Positions 53,495 through 61,029 of a stretch of 64,000 nt of DNA are shown in pieces (the first letter of the stretch is position 1; each line of letters starts with the position of its first letter). Position numbers and translations under genes: made by a program. The notes beneath the pieces are model-generated. The model saw only the letters and a program-made list of their open reading frames with translations. It did not search any database and was not told the DNA's origin. Source of the stretch: Clostridia bacterium (GTDB lineage Bacteria; Bacillota; Clostridia; Oscillospirales; Acutalibacteraceae); assembly GCA_900752115.1 (NCBI GenBank), contig CAADUC010000107.1, forward strand, positions 1 to 64,000, in the 5' to 3' direction.

Positions 53495-54904
53495 TCAGGT
53501 GGCAAGTTCTCCCGTTAAAATCCAGTTGCGGGCGGCGGTCACTCGCACGTCCGCGAACTGGCCAACCAGACTGGCGGGACCGGGAAAATCCACGATAACG
53601 TTTCCGTCCGTACGGCCGGAGAGCATTCCTTCCCGCTTTCCCTCCTCCTCGACAAGAACGCGCTGCACTGTTCCAACCGCAGACTGACAGCGCTTTGCAG
53701 CAATCTCCTCCTGAACGGCGCAAAGCTCCTGAAACCAGCGTGTCTTTTCCTCCGCCGAAACAGGATCGTCCATTGAAGCCGCTTTCGTCCCTTTGCGCGG
53801 AGAATAGATGAAGGTAAAGAGAGACGTAAATTCGACCTCACGGATCAGGGACACCGTATCGAGAAACTCCTCGTACGTTTCGCCCGGAAAACCGACGATG
53901 ACGTCGGAAGTCAGGGAGAGATCCGATATTTTTTCTTTCGCGTAGCGAATCAGTTCCAGATACTTCGCTCGATCATAATGACGGTTCATCTCCCGCAGAA
54001 TTCTGTCATTGCCTGACTGGAACGGCAGATGCAGATGATGACTGATGTGCTTCCCCTGCGCGATGGTATCGATGAGCTCCCGTGTCGCGTCCTTCGGATG
54101 GCTCGTCATAAAACGAATCCGGTAGTCGCCGGGAATACGATCCAGACGGCGCAGCAGCTCCGCAAAGGAAACCGGCGTCTCAAGCGTCTTTCCATAAGAA
54201 TTGACGTTCTGGCCGAGCAGCGTGATATCCTTGTATCCCGCGCGGACAAGAGACGCAAACTCCTCTTCAACAGCCTCCGGCGTACGGCTGCGCTCCCGCC
54301 CGCGCACATACGGCACGATGCAGTAGGAGCAGAAATTGTTGCAGCCATACATTACCGTCACCCATGCCTTTACCGCACCGTCACGGTGAATGGGCAAGCC
54401 TTCGTGGATCACGCTGTCCTCACTCTCGTCGCCGCGCGAAAAGACGCGCCGCCCGCCCGTAAGGGTCTCCAGAAGAAGCTCCGGGAAACGGTGAATCACA
54501 TGCGTACCAAAAACAAGGCTGACGTATGGGTAGCTTTTGCGAATACGCTCCGCAACATGCTCTTGTTCCATCATGCAGCCACACAGCGCAATGATCACAG
54601 AAGGATGGCGACGCTTGATATTCTTGAGCGCGCCAACATTGCCAAAAACACGATCCTCCGCATGCTCGCGCACCGCACAGGTATTGAAGAGGATAAAGTC
54701 AGCCTCTTCGGCTTCCTCTGTAAAACCAAAACCCATCTGCTCGAGAAAGCCCTTGATCTTCTCCCCGTCCGCCACATTCTGCTGGCAGCCGTAGGAATGG
54801 ACGAAAGCCATGGGACGTTCTCCTCTGGCCCGTATTTTCATGATCTGCGCGACGTCATCGATCACAGCCGCACCGTCGCGGACAAAATGGTTATTTTCCT
54901 GCAA
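53495..54904 (-). CDS. miaB: tRNA-2-methylthio-N6-dimethylallyladenosine synthase
   Basis: A 469-aa methylthiotransferase. N-terminal Fe-S ligands are C40, C76 and C110; the radical SAM cluster is C188-NNF-C192-SY-C195; a C-terminal TRAM domain follows (TVQRVLVEEEGKREGMLSGRTDGNVIVDF). A CQQN motif replaces CQMN. The ORF is open for 85 codons upstream, but the best start is TTG at 54904 with GGGAGGAA 7 nt before it; the upstream part is untranslated leader containing the promoter. Confidence 0.93.
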   Translation of the reverse strand: MQENNHFVRDGAAVIDDVAQIMKIRARGERPMAFVHSYGCQQNVADGEKIKGFLEQMGFGFTEEAEEADFILFNTCAVREHAEDRVFGNVGALKNIKRRHPSVIIALCGCMMEQEHVAERIRKSYPYVSLVFGTHVIHRFPELLLETLTGGRRVFSRGDESEDSVIHEGLPIHRDGAVKAWVTVMYGCNNFCSYCIVPYVRGRERSRTPEAVEEEFASLVRAGYKDITLLGQNVNSYGKTLETPVSFAELLRRLDRIPGDYRIRFMTSHPKDATRELIDTIAQGKHISHHLHLPFQSGNDRILREMNRHYDRAKYLELIRYAKEKISDLSLTSDVIVGFPGETYEEFLDTVSLIREVEFTSLFTFIYSPRKGTKAASMDDPVSAEEKTRWFQELCAVQEEIAAKRCQSAVGTVQRVLVEEEGKREGMLSGRTDGNVIVDFPGPASLVGQFADVRVTAARNWILTGELAT

Positions 54905-55120
54905 GAAACGGTTCCTCCCGTATATATTGAAACTCTGACACCTGTGAAAAAGTAATTTTTCTCGCTTCAGCAAACAATGGATAAACCGGAACCATTCCCG
55001 AAACAGGGCCGTCTGCACCAGTGCAGAGGTTTCCCCCATCTTCCAAAAAGGCCCCCTTGCCACAAACAAAAATCCGGCCGTACGGCAATCGCAGTCCCGA
55101 CCCATGAGGCAATTGAAGTA

Positions 55121-55149
55121 AGTATACCATATTCCTGTTTTTTCTTCAA
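55121..55149 (-). promoter_or_regulatory. Promoter of the miaB-ylbF-mutS operon
   Basis: Minus-strand TTGAAG (55144-55149), 17-bp spacer, TATACT (55121-55126). The leader to the TTG start is about 210 nt; no known riboswitch is recognised in it. Confidence 0.7.
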
Positions 55150-55331
55150 GAAAATACACGCAAATTTTCTTTTCCCTGCACGGTTCCTTTTGGAGATGCC
55201 AAGGAGAGAAATTCCATATTTTCCAGTTGAATTAGCTGTTCTCTCCCCCACTTCATGATTTCGCCCTATTGTTCACATAATTTTTATGAAAAATTGTTGC
55301 AATTTCCATTTCCTTTTTGTCTTCTCTGATG

Positions 55332-55337
55332 TATAAT
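55332..55337 (+). promoter_or_regulatory. Putative -10 of mgtC
   Basis: TATAAT with a weak -35 (TTTCCT 17 bp upstream). A short stable CGGCGG/CCGCCG hairpin lies just before the SD of mgtC. The rest of 55150-55331 holds nothing recognisable. Confidence 0.5.
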
Positions 55338-55441
55338 GAGCAATATCTTTTGGAATGGGCTTTCTTGTTTCGATTTCCAGACAGCCCATATTTTGTTTAT
55401 CTCACGGCGGACCTCCCGCCGGGAAAGGAGCCCTCCCTTCC

Positions 55442-56146
55442 ATGTTGGAAGTACTCAACAGCGTTAATCAGTATCTGCACGAATTTCACCTTGTCTCCGT
55501 TCTTTTCCGTTTGGTACTCGCCATGATCCTCGGCGGTATCCTCGGAATGGAGCGTGGCCGCAAAAGGCGGCCGGCCGGTTTCCGTACTTATATGACGGTC
55601 TGCATTGCATCAGCTCTTGTGATGTGCACAAGCGAGTATATGACGAACGTTTTTAACACCGGCGATCCCGCCCGTCTCGGGGCACAGGTGATCAGCGGCA
55701 TCGGTTTTCTCGGCGCCGGTACCATTATCGTCACCGGACGCAGTCAGGTCAAAGGACTGACAACGGCAGCCTGTCTGTGGGCCTCCGCCTGCATTGGTTT
55801 GGCCGTCGGCATCGGTTTTTATGCAGGCGCTATCATCTGTACCGTGCTGATTTATCTGGGCATGACCGTCATGCATCGGATCGAGTGGAATTTCCTTGCA
55901 AAAGCAAAGGTCATGGACTTTTTCGCAGAATTCTCGACCATGCAGGACGTCGGACGGTTCATCCAGATGCTTCGTGAAAACAATATCAGCATCAACGACA
56001 TTCAGGTCAACCGCAAGGATCATACACAAGGCGATTTGATCGGTGTGATGTTCACAGTAAGAATGGAGCATCCCACGCCGCATACAAAATTGATCGAAAT
56101 GTTTTCCGGATTCGACGGCATCAAATTTGTGGAAGAGATTATGTAA
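55442..56146 (+). CDS. mgtC: MgtC/SapB family membrane protein
   Basis: A 234-aa protein. Four or five N-terminal membrane helices are visible (LFRLVLAMILGGILGMERG; RTYMTVCIASALVMCTSEY; QVISGIGFLGAGTIIV; GLTTAACLWASACIGLAVGIGF) with the family's ERG...RPAGFRT motif, then a soluble C-terminal ACT-like domain. MgtC proteins affect magnesium and phosphate homeostasis. The ATG at 55442 has AAAGGAG upstream. An M-box riboswitch is not evident in the roughly 100-nt leader. Confidence 0.93.
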   Translation: MLEVLNSVNQYLHEFHLVSVLFRLVLAMILGGILGMERGRKRRPAGFRTYMTVCIASALVMCTSEYMTNVFNTGDPARLGAQVISGIGFLGAGTIIVTGRSQVKGLTTAACLWASACIGLAVGIGFYAGAIICTVLIYLGMTVMHRIEWNFLAKAKVMDFFAEFSTMQDVGRFIQMLRENNISINDIQVNRKDHTQGDLIGVMFTVRMEHPTPHTKLIEMFSGFDGIKFVEEIM

Positions 56147-56161
56147 GTTTCAAGAAGTATT

Positions 56162-56196
56162 CGGGGAGGACTTTTCCTGTCCTCCCCGTCTTTCTT
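56162..56196 (+). terminator. mgtC terminator
   Basis: A perfect 10-bp GC-rich stem (56162-56171 with 56179-56188), followed by TCTTTCTTT. Confidence 0.85.
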
Positions 56197-56237
56197 TGGG
56201 CCAGGAAGAAAAAGTCGAAAATTTTTTAAAAATTGTA

Positions 56238-56266
56238 TTGACAACCGGATAAGCGGGTGCTATAAT
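56238..56266 (+). promoter_or_regulatory. Promoter of tRNA-Leu(GAG)
   Basis: TTGACA (56238-56243), 17-bp spacer, TATAAT (56261-56266): perfect consensus. Confidence 0.92.
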
Positions 56267-56315
56267 CGTAAACGTCGCTGAGAGAGCGGCAGAGAAAAAC
56301 CGCAAAAAAGAATAT

Positions 56316-56400
56316 GCGCGAGTGCTGGAATTGGCAGACAGGCACGTTTGAGGGGCGTGTGTTGCATGACGTACGGGTTCAAGTCCCGTCTCGCGCACCA
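56316..56400 (+). tRNA. tRNA-Leu (GAG)
   Basis: An 85-nt class II tRNA with encoded CCA. The acceptor is GCGCGAG/CTCGCGC, the anticodon loop TTGAGGG gives GAG, and a long variable arm is present. Mobile-element genes begin 210 bp downstream of its 3' end, so it is a candidate integration site, though I see no second copy of its 3' end. Confidence 0.95.
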
Positions 56401-56409
56401 AACCAATAT

Positions 56410-56455
56410 AATCCGAACCAGTTTTTCCCTGTGGGGGACGGGTTCGGATTATTTG
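56410..56455 (+). terminator. Terminator of tRNA-Leu(GAG)
   Basis: A 10-bp stem (56410-56419 with 56441-56450) followed by an AT-rich tail. Confidence 0.75.
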
Positions 56456-56550
56456 TTTATTTCGAGAGATATGAAAATACATATTTCCCAAACGGCGTTA
56501 TAAAGCGCCCTGAATCCAAACCGCGAGGATCGCGAAAGAAAAAGGCAGAC

Positions 56551-56603
56551 AAGTAAAAAACAGGCAAGTCAATCCCCAAATCGGCGGATTGACTTGCCTG
56601 TTT
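56551..56603 (-). terminator. Terminator of the mobile-element operon
   Basis: A perfect 18-bp stem (56558-56575 with 56586-56603), 10-nt loop, and a T run on the minus strand, 7 bp after the stop of the small gene. Confidence 0.88.
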
Positions 56604-56609
56604 CTATAT

Positions 56610-56804
56610 TTAGTCAGCGGCTTGTGCTGCAATTTCTTTATCTGGCTTTTCTGCCTGTTGCGCTTTCCATTCTGCAAATTCCCGCTGCCCTTCCTCACTC
56701 TCATAGAAGGCAAGAATATCGGGGAAAATGCACCGCGCTATGATCTCAATTTCCCGTTGTGGAATTGAGGTGTTGTTTATCAATTTCTTCTTTCTGGCCA
56801 ACAA
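56610..56804 (-). CDS. Small conserved mobile-element protein
   Basis: A 64-aa protein, MLARKKKLINNTSIPQREIE..., with FPDILAFYESEEGQREFAEW in the centre and an Ala/Lys-rich end. Proteins of this kind follow the DnaC-like gene in clostridial conjugative elements; function unknown. The start is TTG after a GGAG. It is the last gene of the minus-strand operon that begins with mobC. Confidence 0.75.
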   Translation of the reverse strand: MLARKKKLINNTSIPQREIEIIARCIFPDILAFYESEEGQREFAEWKAQQAEKPDKEIAAQAAD

Positions 56805-56824
56805 ACGACTCCTCTCTCATATGT

Positions 56825-57688
56825 TCAGGTGCCCTGATTCAGAATTTTCGCCGCCCGTTTCACATTTTCCGCTGCGTTGCCCTTTCGGAAATTCTCGCCG
56901 TTAAACTGGATAGGGACGCAGACTTCCAAAACCCTGTCGTAGATGCGGCGCTCGTCCAGATCGGCAGCCTTCTGCATCACGGAAAGCGGGATGTTGGTGG
57001 TGACGATCATCGGTTTGCCGGTCAGCAGCCGTTTGTTGACCACATCAAACACGCGCTCCCTGCCGAAACTGGTGTTCCGTTCCGCGCCCAGGTCATCCAA
57101 AATCAGCAGCTCCGGGCGCATCAGCATTTTCAGGTAAGCATCCCGGTCCGCGCCGAAGTTGCCCTGCATACGGTTCACTACATCGGACAGGCCGACAAAC
57201 AGGACCGAAACCATTTTCTCAATCAGGGCGTTGGCAATGCAGCCCGCTGCATAGGATTTCCCGGTGCCAACATTCCCAAACAAGAGCAGCCCGGTTCCAT
57301 CTTGGTGGAAACTATCCCAGTTTTCGGAATATCTTCTCGCTTTAACAAGCTGTGGAGTCATCACCTCGGCATTTTCAAACCGCCATCTGGCGGCGGGAAT
57401 ATCCCGGAACGCTTCGGAGCGGAGCATGGCAATCCGGTTTAGCCGCTCCAGCTCCCGCTGTTCTGCTTCGCGCCGCGCCCGTTCCTCAGCCGCACATTTG
57501 CAGGCAATCGGATGCTTGTCCAACCCGTTTTTGCGGTACTGTTCGGGAAAATAGGCTTCTTTGGGCGTGTGGCACTTGCCGCAGTATTTCAGCCCGTCAT
57601 CCGGGTTGATGTAATCATCCGGTGCAGTGTTCAGGGTCTCTGCTGCCTCAACGATTGCAGCCATGATTGGATTTACATTCACAAACAT
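56825..57688 (-). CDS. DnaC-like helicase loader / IstB-like ATPase of a mobile element
   Basis: A 287-aa AAA+ ATPase. An N-terminal zinc-binding cysteine set (C36, C39, C63, C65) precedes Walker A GNVGTGKS at 138-145 and LLILDDLGAE as Walker B. The cysteine-bearing N-terminal part is typical of the conjugative-element group rather than IS21 IstB. It probably loads the replicative helicase at the element's origin together with the RepA-like protein, whose stop it overlaps by 10 bp. Confidence 0.88.
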   Translation of the reverse strand: MFVNVNPIMAAIVEAAETLNTAPDDYINPDDGLKYCGKCHTPKEAYFPEQYRKNGLDKHPIACKCAAEERARREAEQRELERLNRIAMLRSEAFRDIPAARWRFENAEVMTPQLVKARRYSENWDSFHQDGTGLLLFGNVGTGKSYAAGCIANALIEKMVSVLFVGLSDVVNRMQGNFGADRDAYLKMLMRPELLILDDLGAERNTSFGRERVFDVVNKRLLTGKPMIVTTNIPLSVMQKAADLDERRIYDRVLEVCVPIQFNGENFRKGNAAENVKRAAKILNQGT

Positions 57689-58353
57689 TCTCCTTCCTCA
57701 TAGGTCTCTGTGTAGTCGTAATTCTTACTGGGCTTCGGTTTGCTATCCTCGTCCAGCCACTTGCGAATTGTGGCGTAATGGTTGGCGTAGTGCTTTCCGT
57801 TGGAGGCCATATAGGCCGATAGCCTGTTGATGTAATCCTCGTATTGGCCGGGATATATCGATTGCAGATCGGCCAATTCACTGTCCGAAAGAAAAACATT
57901 CTGATACTGCCCAAAACAGCGGCGGGCGTTCTCCCTCCTGTTATTCTGACTGGAATCTGTTTTATTCTTCTCTTTCTTACTTGTGGGCAAATTTTGCCCC
58001 ATACAAGGGGAAGATTCCCGCCCATCCATTGTGCAGATATTACCCTCTGGACGGGAAGAAAGCTGCACCTCATCGGGCAGTTGCAGGAAAATACGATTTG
58101 CCCGGTTCCAGCCCTGCCGGACGCGGGTGATGAGGCCCGCATTTTCCAGCTCGGCCAGAGCGGCCTTGACCGTCCGCTCACTCCGGTTCAGGTCATTTGC
58201 CATCTGGCGGATGGTGTAAATCACATAGACATTCCCATCCTCCGACACCCAGCCGGATTTCTGGGAGAGCTGTGTGCGCCCCAGAAGAAGGGCATAAAGC
58301 AGTTTGGCATTGATCGAGTATTCTCCCCGAAGGATAAACCGGGGCAACGGCAC
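57679..58353 (-). CDS. RepA N-terminal-type replication initiator, start unclear
   Basis: A 224-aa protein from the first possible GTG. Its N-terminal winged helix is LRGEYSINAKLLYALLLGRTQLSQKSGWV...VIYTIRQMANDLNRSERTVKAALAELENAGLI, the RepA_N pattern. A C-terminal domain (YINRLSAYMASNGKHYANHYATIRKWL) follows a variable linker. In-frame codons 58354-58389 continue the family-like sequence (IYYKTDTPLPPF) but a TGA follows and no ATG, GTG or TTG precedes them, so either a non-standard start is used or the 5' end is damaged. It likely initiates replication of the element. Confidence 0.78.
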   Translation of the reverse strand: MPLPRFILRGEYSINAKLLYALLLGRTQLSQKSGWVSEDGNVYVIYTIRQMANDLNRSERTVKAALAELENAGLITRVRQGWNRANRIFLQLPDEVQLSSRPEGNICTMDGRESSPCMGQNLPTSKKEKNKTDSSQNNRRENARRCFGQYQNVFLSDSELADLQSIYPGQYEDYINRLSAYMASNGKHYANHYATIRKWLDEDSKPKPSKNYDYTETYEEGECL

Positions 58354-58422
58354 GAAAGGCGGCAGCGGGGTATCGGTTTTGTAGTAGATGGCACATCACT
58401 TCCTTTCTTCGGCGCAGGGCAA

Positions 58423-58599
58423 TTAAGGCGGGCGGTTGGATCGTTTGGAGTGGTAATGTGGGCAGACGATCACCGCAGCACGGAAACTTTGTTTGCAGTT
58501 GTAGACGCACTTGCGACACAAGGCGTTATAGGTGATGCGTCCCCGGTCGTTCAGGAAGAACACCCATTCCTCCTTTCGTTTTTTACTCATACGCGGCAT
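58423..58599 (-). CDS. Small Cys-containing mobile-element protein (58 aa)
   Basis: A 58-aa protein, too short for common ORF cut-offs. It starts MPRMSKKRKEEWVFFLNDRG and has cysteines at 28, 31, 35 and 46 (LCRKCVYNCKQSFRAAVIVC). The SD is AGGAGG 6 nt upstream. It lies between mobC and the RepA-like gene on the same strand and resembles small proteins of clostridial conjugative elements; a zinc-binding role is possible. Confidence 0.8.
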   Translation of the reverse strand: MPRMSKKRKEEWVFFLNDRGRITYNALCRKCVYNCKQSFRAAVIVCPHYHSKRSNRPP

Positions 58600-58614
58600 A
58601 GCGGCCTCCTGTGG

Positions 58615-58944
58615 TTATAATTCCTTTCGCTGGGTCTCTTTGAGCAGCGACCAAATCTCGGCTTGTCGTTCTTTCAGTTCCGCAACATCCTCAGCATAGA
58701 AATGCCCGGTGCTGTTGATGCGGCGGCAAATCTGGTTGATATTGCTGGCAGCCCGGCTGACGGCTGCGGCCAGTTTCTTCTGCTGGGTGTAATCCACTTT
58801 GATGATGTAGCCGTCGATTGCCATTTTTCTGAGATATGCGCCCATGTTCTTAGTCCCAAGCTGCGCCATCTTGTTTTGGATGGGCCGCCGCTCCTGCTCG
58901 GTGACGCAGAACTCGATGCGGATCGGTCTTGTGCGTTCAGCCAT
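58615..58944 (-). CDS. mobC: MobC-like relaxosome accessory protein
   Basis: A 109-aa protein. The N-terminal ribbon-helix-helix-like part (RPIRIEFCVTEQERRPIQNKMAQLGTKNMGAYLRKMAIDG) is followed by a helical MobC region (LAAAVSRAASNINQICRRINSTGHFYAEDVAELKERQAEI). MobC binds oriT and helps the relaxase nick. The relaxase gene normally lies next to it, but here 58-aa and RepA-like genes follow and no relaxase is in the window. Directly upstream are five repeats. Confidence 0.88.
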   Translation of the reverse strand: MAERTRPIRIEFCVTEQERRPIQNKMAQLGTKNMGAYLRKMAIDGYIIKVDYTQQKKLAAAVSRAASNINQICRRINSTGHFYAEDVAELKERQAEIWSLLKETQRKEL

Positions 58945-58961
58945 TGGATATTCGCCTCCTT

Positions 58962-59243
58962 CAAACTACAATGGACATTTCAAGCGGAAAACTTGGTACT
59001 GTGCAAAGAATTTTTCTGAACATGAAACCTTCCTTCACTTTACAACGGACAATTTTGAGCAAAAACTTGGTACCTGCTCAGAAAAATTTCTCTCCCACTT
59101 TACAACGGACATTCTTTTCGCCGATTAGCGGGTACGGCAGGAATAAAATTTCCAAACCGTAAGTGCCTCTCAATTTACAACGGACAATATTTTATGGATT
59201 GGGGGGTATCTCCAAAAATTCTTTTCAATTTACAACGGACATT
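58962..59243. repeat. Five iteron-like direct repeats upstream of mobC
   Basis: An 18-bp core close to CAMTTTACAACGGACAWT occurs at 58962-58979 (degenerate), 59036-59053, 59096-59113, 59171-59188 and 59226-59243. Start-to-start distances are 74, 60, 75 and 55 bp. Several units also carry a GGTAC-like submotif 15-25 bp after the core, and unit 2 has TGAGCA/TGCTCA flanking it. The irregular spacing and orientation fit RepA- or MobC-binding iterons, not CRISPR. Nothing codes here. Confidence 0.85.
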
Positions 59244-59361
59244 TTCTCCGAGAAAAACAGGGGTCTGCTTGAAAAAAGTGAAAATAAAAATGCTCCCGGC
59301 CTTGGAAAAAGCGGAAGCATCGCGTTCTGCGGATATGAGATTTTAGAGAATAGCAAGCACA

Positions 59362-59422
59362 GCCGCTGTCCGTATACAGCGGCGAAATGAGCGTTCCGGC
59401 CTGTCTGCCAGTCTGCTCATTT
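59362..59422. repeat. Two adjacent inverted repeats, possible oriT
   Basis: GCCGCTGT/ACAGCGGC (59362-59369 with 59376-59383) is followed directly by AAATGAGC/GCTCATTT (59385-59392 with 59415-59422). Paired stems upstream of a relaxosome gene are typical of transfer origins; no nic sequence is recognised. Confidence 0.45.
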
Positions 59423-59475
59423 GTTCTTGTTGGGAGCACCCAAACCCCTATGAAAACGCCACTTTGTTGTTGTAG

Positions 59476-59607
59476 AAAGGAACTGAAAAGTATTACCGCT
59501 TCAAGTTTGAAGAAATCCGCTTTTCCGATGAGAAAATGGTGACTTTGGTGGAAAAGATCGGATGTCATAATTTAACAAGAAATCGTGCTCGTAGGATGAA
59601 AGGATAA
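59476..59607 (+). pseudogene. Possible remnant of an unidentified coding sequence
   Basis: An open stretch of 43 codons after a TAG reads KYYRFKFEEIRFSDEKMV then ...RARRMKG and stop, with protein-like composition but no start codon or SD. It could be the 3' end of a broken element gene or chance. The rest of 59244-59875 has no gene. Confidence 0.25.
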
Positions 59608-59681
59608 GTCGTTTTTAGAAAAGCGCTCAAGAAGTGCTCGTTCACAAGTTCTAAAAATAAACCATACGCAACCGGATTGAC

Positions 59682-59722
59682 AGCAAAAGAGGCCTGGAGT
59701 TGTACTCCAGGCCTCTTTTGCT
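59682..59722. terminator. Perfect 19-bp inverted repeat, likely bidirectional terminator
   Basis: The arms 59682-59700 and 59704-59722 are exact complements with a 3-nt loop; AAAAG/CTTTT ends give weak U tracts in both directions. It lies at the boundary between the mobile-element DNA and the telA operon. Confidence 0.6.
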
Positions 59723-59875
59723 GTGCATACGGATAAGAGCTATCATACCTCTGCTTTTACATTCAGTCTTAAAAGCGGAGCCTGACGAAAACGCCAATAT
59801 TTGCCAGGAAGAGCATAGATGCCGACCAGGATTAAATACAGTTTTTTGGGGAGTCTAGGACCCCTCATTTTTTCT

Positions 59876-61009
59876 TCACTGTATCGCGGTCAATAGGGCT
59901 TCTTTCAGCTTCTGTTCGATACTGAGGAGTTCTGTTTCGGCATTCTGGCGGGCGGCGCGGCCCTCCTGCTGGATCTTGATGGTTTCCTCAATGGTGGAAA
60001 TCAGATCCGCGTTGACCTTTTTCAGCGTCTCCAGATCCACAATGCCGCGCTCAGATTCTCTTGCCACTTCCGTGCTGTTCTGCCTGAGCAGTTCTGCGTT
60101 TTTGGTGAGCAGGGTATTGGTGGCGTCGGAAACGCTTCTCTGCATTTTCAGCACGCTCTCCTGCCGGTGCAGCCCCAGGGCAATGACAATCTGGCTCTTC
60201 CACAGCGGAATGGTGCTGAGGATCGCTGTCTGGATCTTATCCACCAGCATTTTGTCGTTGTTCTGGATGAGGCGGATCTGCGGCGCTGTCTGGATAGCGA
60301 CGGCCTTGCTCAGCTTCAGGTCGTGGATCTTCTTTTCAAAGCGGTTTACCGTGTCCTCAAAATCCCGCACTACCTGGGCGCTCATGGCGTCGCCCTTGGC
60401 CGTCGCTTCGGCGTGGAGCTGCGGCAGGGTGATTTCCTGCAATTCCTTCAGCTTTTCTTCGCCTGCGGCGATGTAAATTTGCAGTTCCCGGAAGTATTCC
60501 AGGTTTTTTTCATACAGCCCGTCAAACATGGTGATGTCCTTAAGCATCTGCATCCGGGCCTGATCCAGCTGCTGTTCGATGCGGTCGATCTGCACCTCCA
60601 ACTTTTCATACCGCTGCATGAACTTTTTAACGGCCCGGGAGGCGTTTTTCAGAAACGGGAGTTTATCCAAAAAGCCCTCGTCCAGTCCGTCCACATCCAC
60701 CTCTTTGACCTTCAGCACCAGATCCGACATCAGCTCCCCCACATAACCGCTGTCCTTGCTGCGCACCTGTGTGAGGATATTGTCAGAAAAGCTGGAAATA
60801 TTCCGCTGCGCCCCCACGCCGTACTGAAGCACGGCCTGGGAATCGATCAGGTCAATGCTATTTTTGACCTCCTCCACCCGTACCCTCTGCTCCGGGCTCA
60901 ATTCTTCCACCTGAGCGCGCACCGCTTCCACGCTCGCAGGCTCCTGTACTTGAAGGGCGGTATGGCCGCTGCTCTGCATCAAAGTATCCAGTGTGATATG
61001 CTCTGCCAT
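59876..61009 (-). CDS. telA: TelA/KlaA family protein (toxic anion resistance)
   Basis: A 377-aa, largely helical, cytoplasmic coiled-coil protein. The family core is seen in LPFLKNASRAVKKFMQRYEKLEVQIDRIEQQLDQARMQMLKDI and NDKMLVDKIQTAILSTIPLWKSQIVIALGL. TelA homologues were named for tellurite resistance on plasmids, but their biochemical action is unknown. Here it is the last gene of an operon with XpaC-like and substrate-binding/vWA proteins, 20 bp after the preceding stop, with AAGGAG as SD. Confidence 0.92.
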   Translation of the reverse strand: MAEHITLDTLMQSSGHTALQVQEPASVEAVRAQVEELSPEQRVRVEEVKNSIDLIDSQAVLQYGVGAQRNISSFSDNILTQVRSKDSGYVGELMSDLVLKVKEVDVDGLDEGFLDKLPFLKNASRAVKKFMQRYEKLEVQIDRIEQQLDQARMQMLKDITMFDGLYEKNLEYFRELQIYIAAGEEKLKELQEITLPQLHAEATAKGDAMSAQVVRDFEDTVNRFEKKIHDLKLSKAVAIQTAPQIRLIQNNDKMLVDKIQTAILSTIPLWKSQIVIALGLHRQESVLKMQRSVSDATNTLLTKNAELLRQNSTEVARESERGIVDLETLKKVNADLISTIEETIKIQQEGRAARQNAETELLSIEQKLKEALLTAIQ

Positions 61010-61029
61010 CTTTTATCTGCTCCTTCCCG

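Noticed and set aside
53404-53505. 34-codon N-terminal extension of ylbF
   Set aside because: The family sequence starts at MDIIELT with a good SD; the extension overlaps miaB.
55332-55441. M-box riboswitch upstream of mgtC
   Set aside because: The leader is about 100 nt and shows only a small GC-rich hairpin.
56316-56400. tRNA-Leu 3' end as proven attachment site
   Set aside because: No second copy of the tRNA 3' sequence was found to the right in the window, and no integrase is present.
58962-59243. CRISPR array
   Set aside because: Unit length varies from 55 to 75 bp, cores are degenerate, spacers share submotifs, and no cas genes are present.
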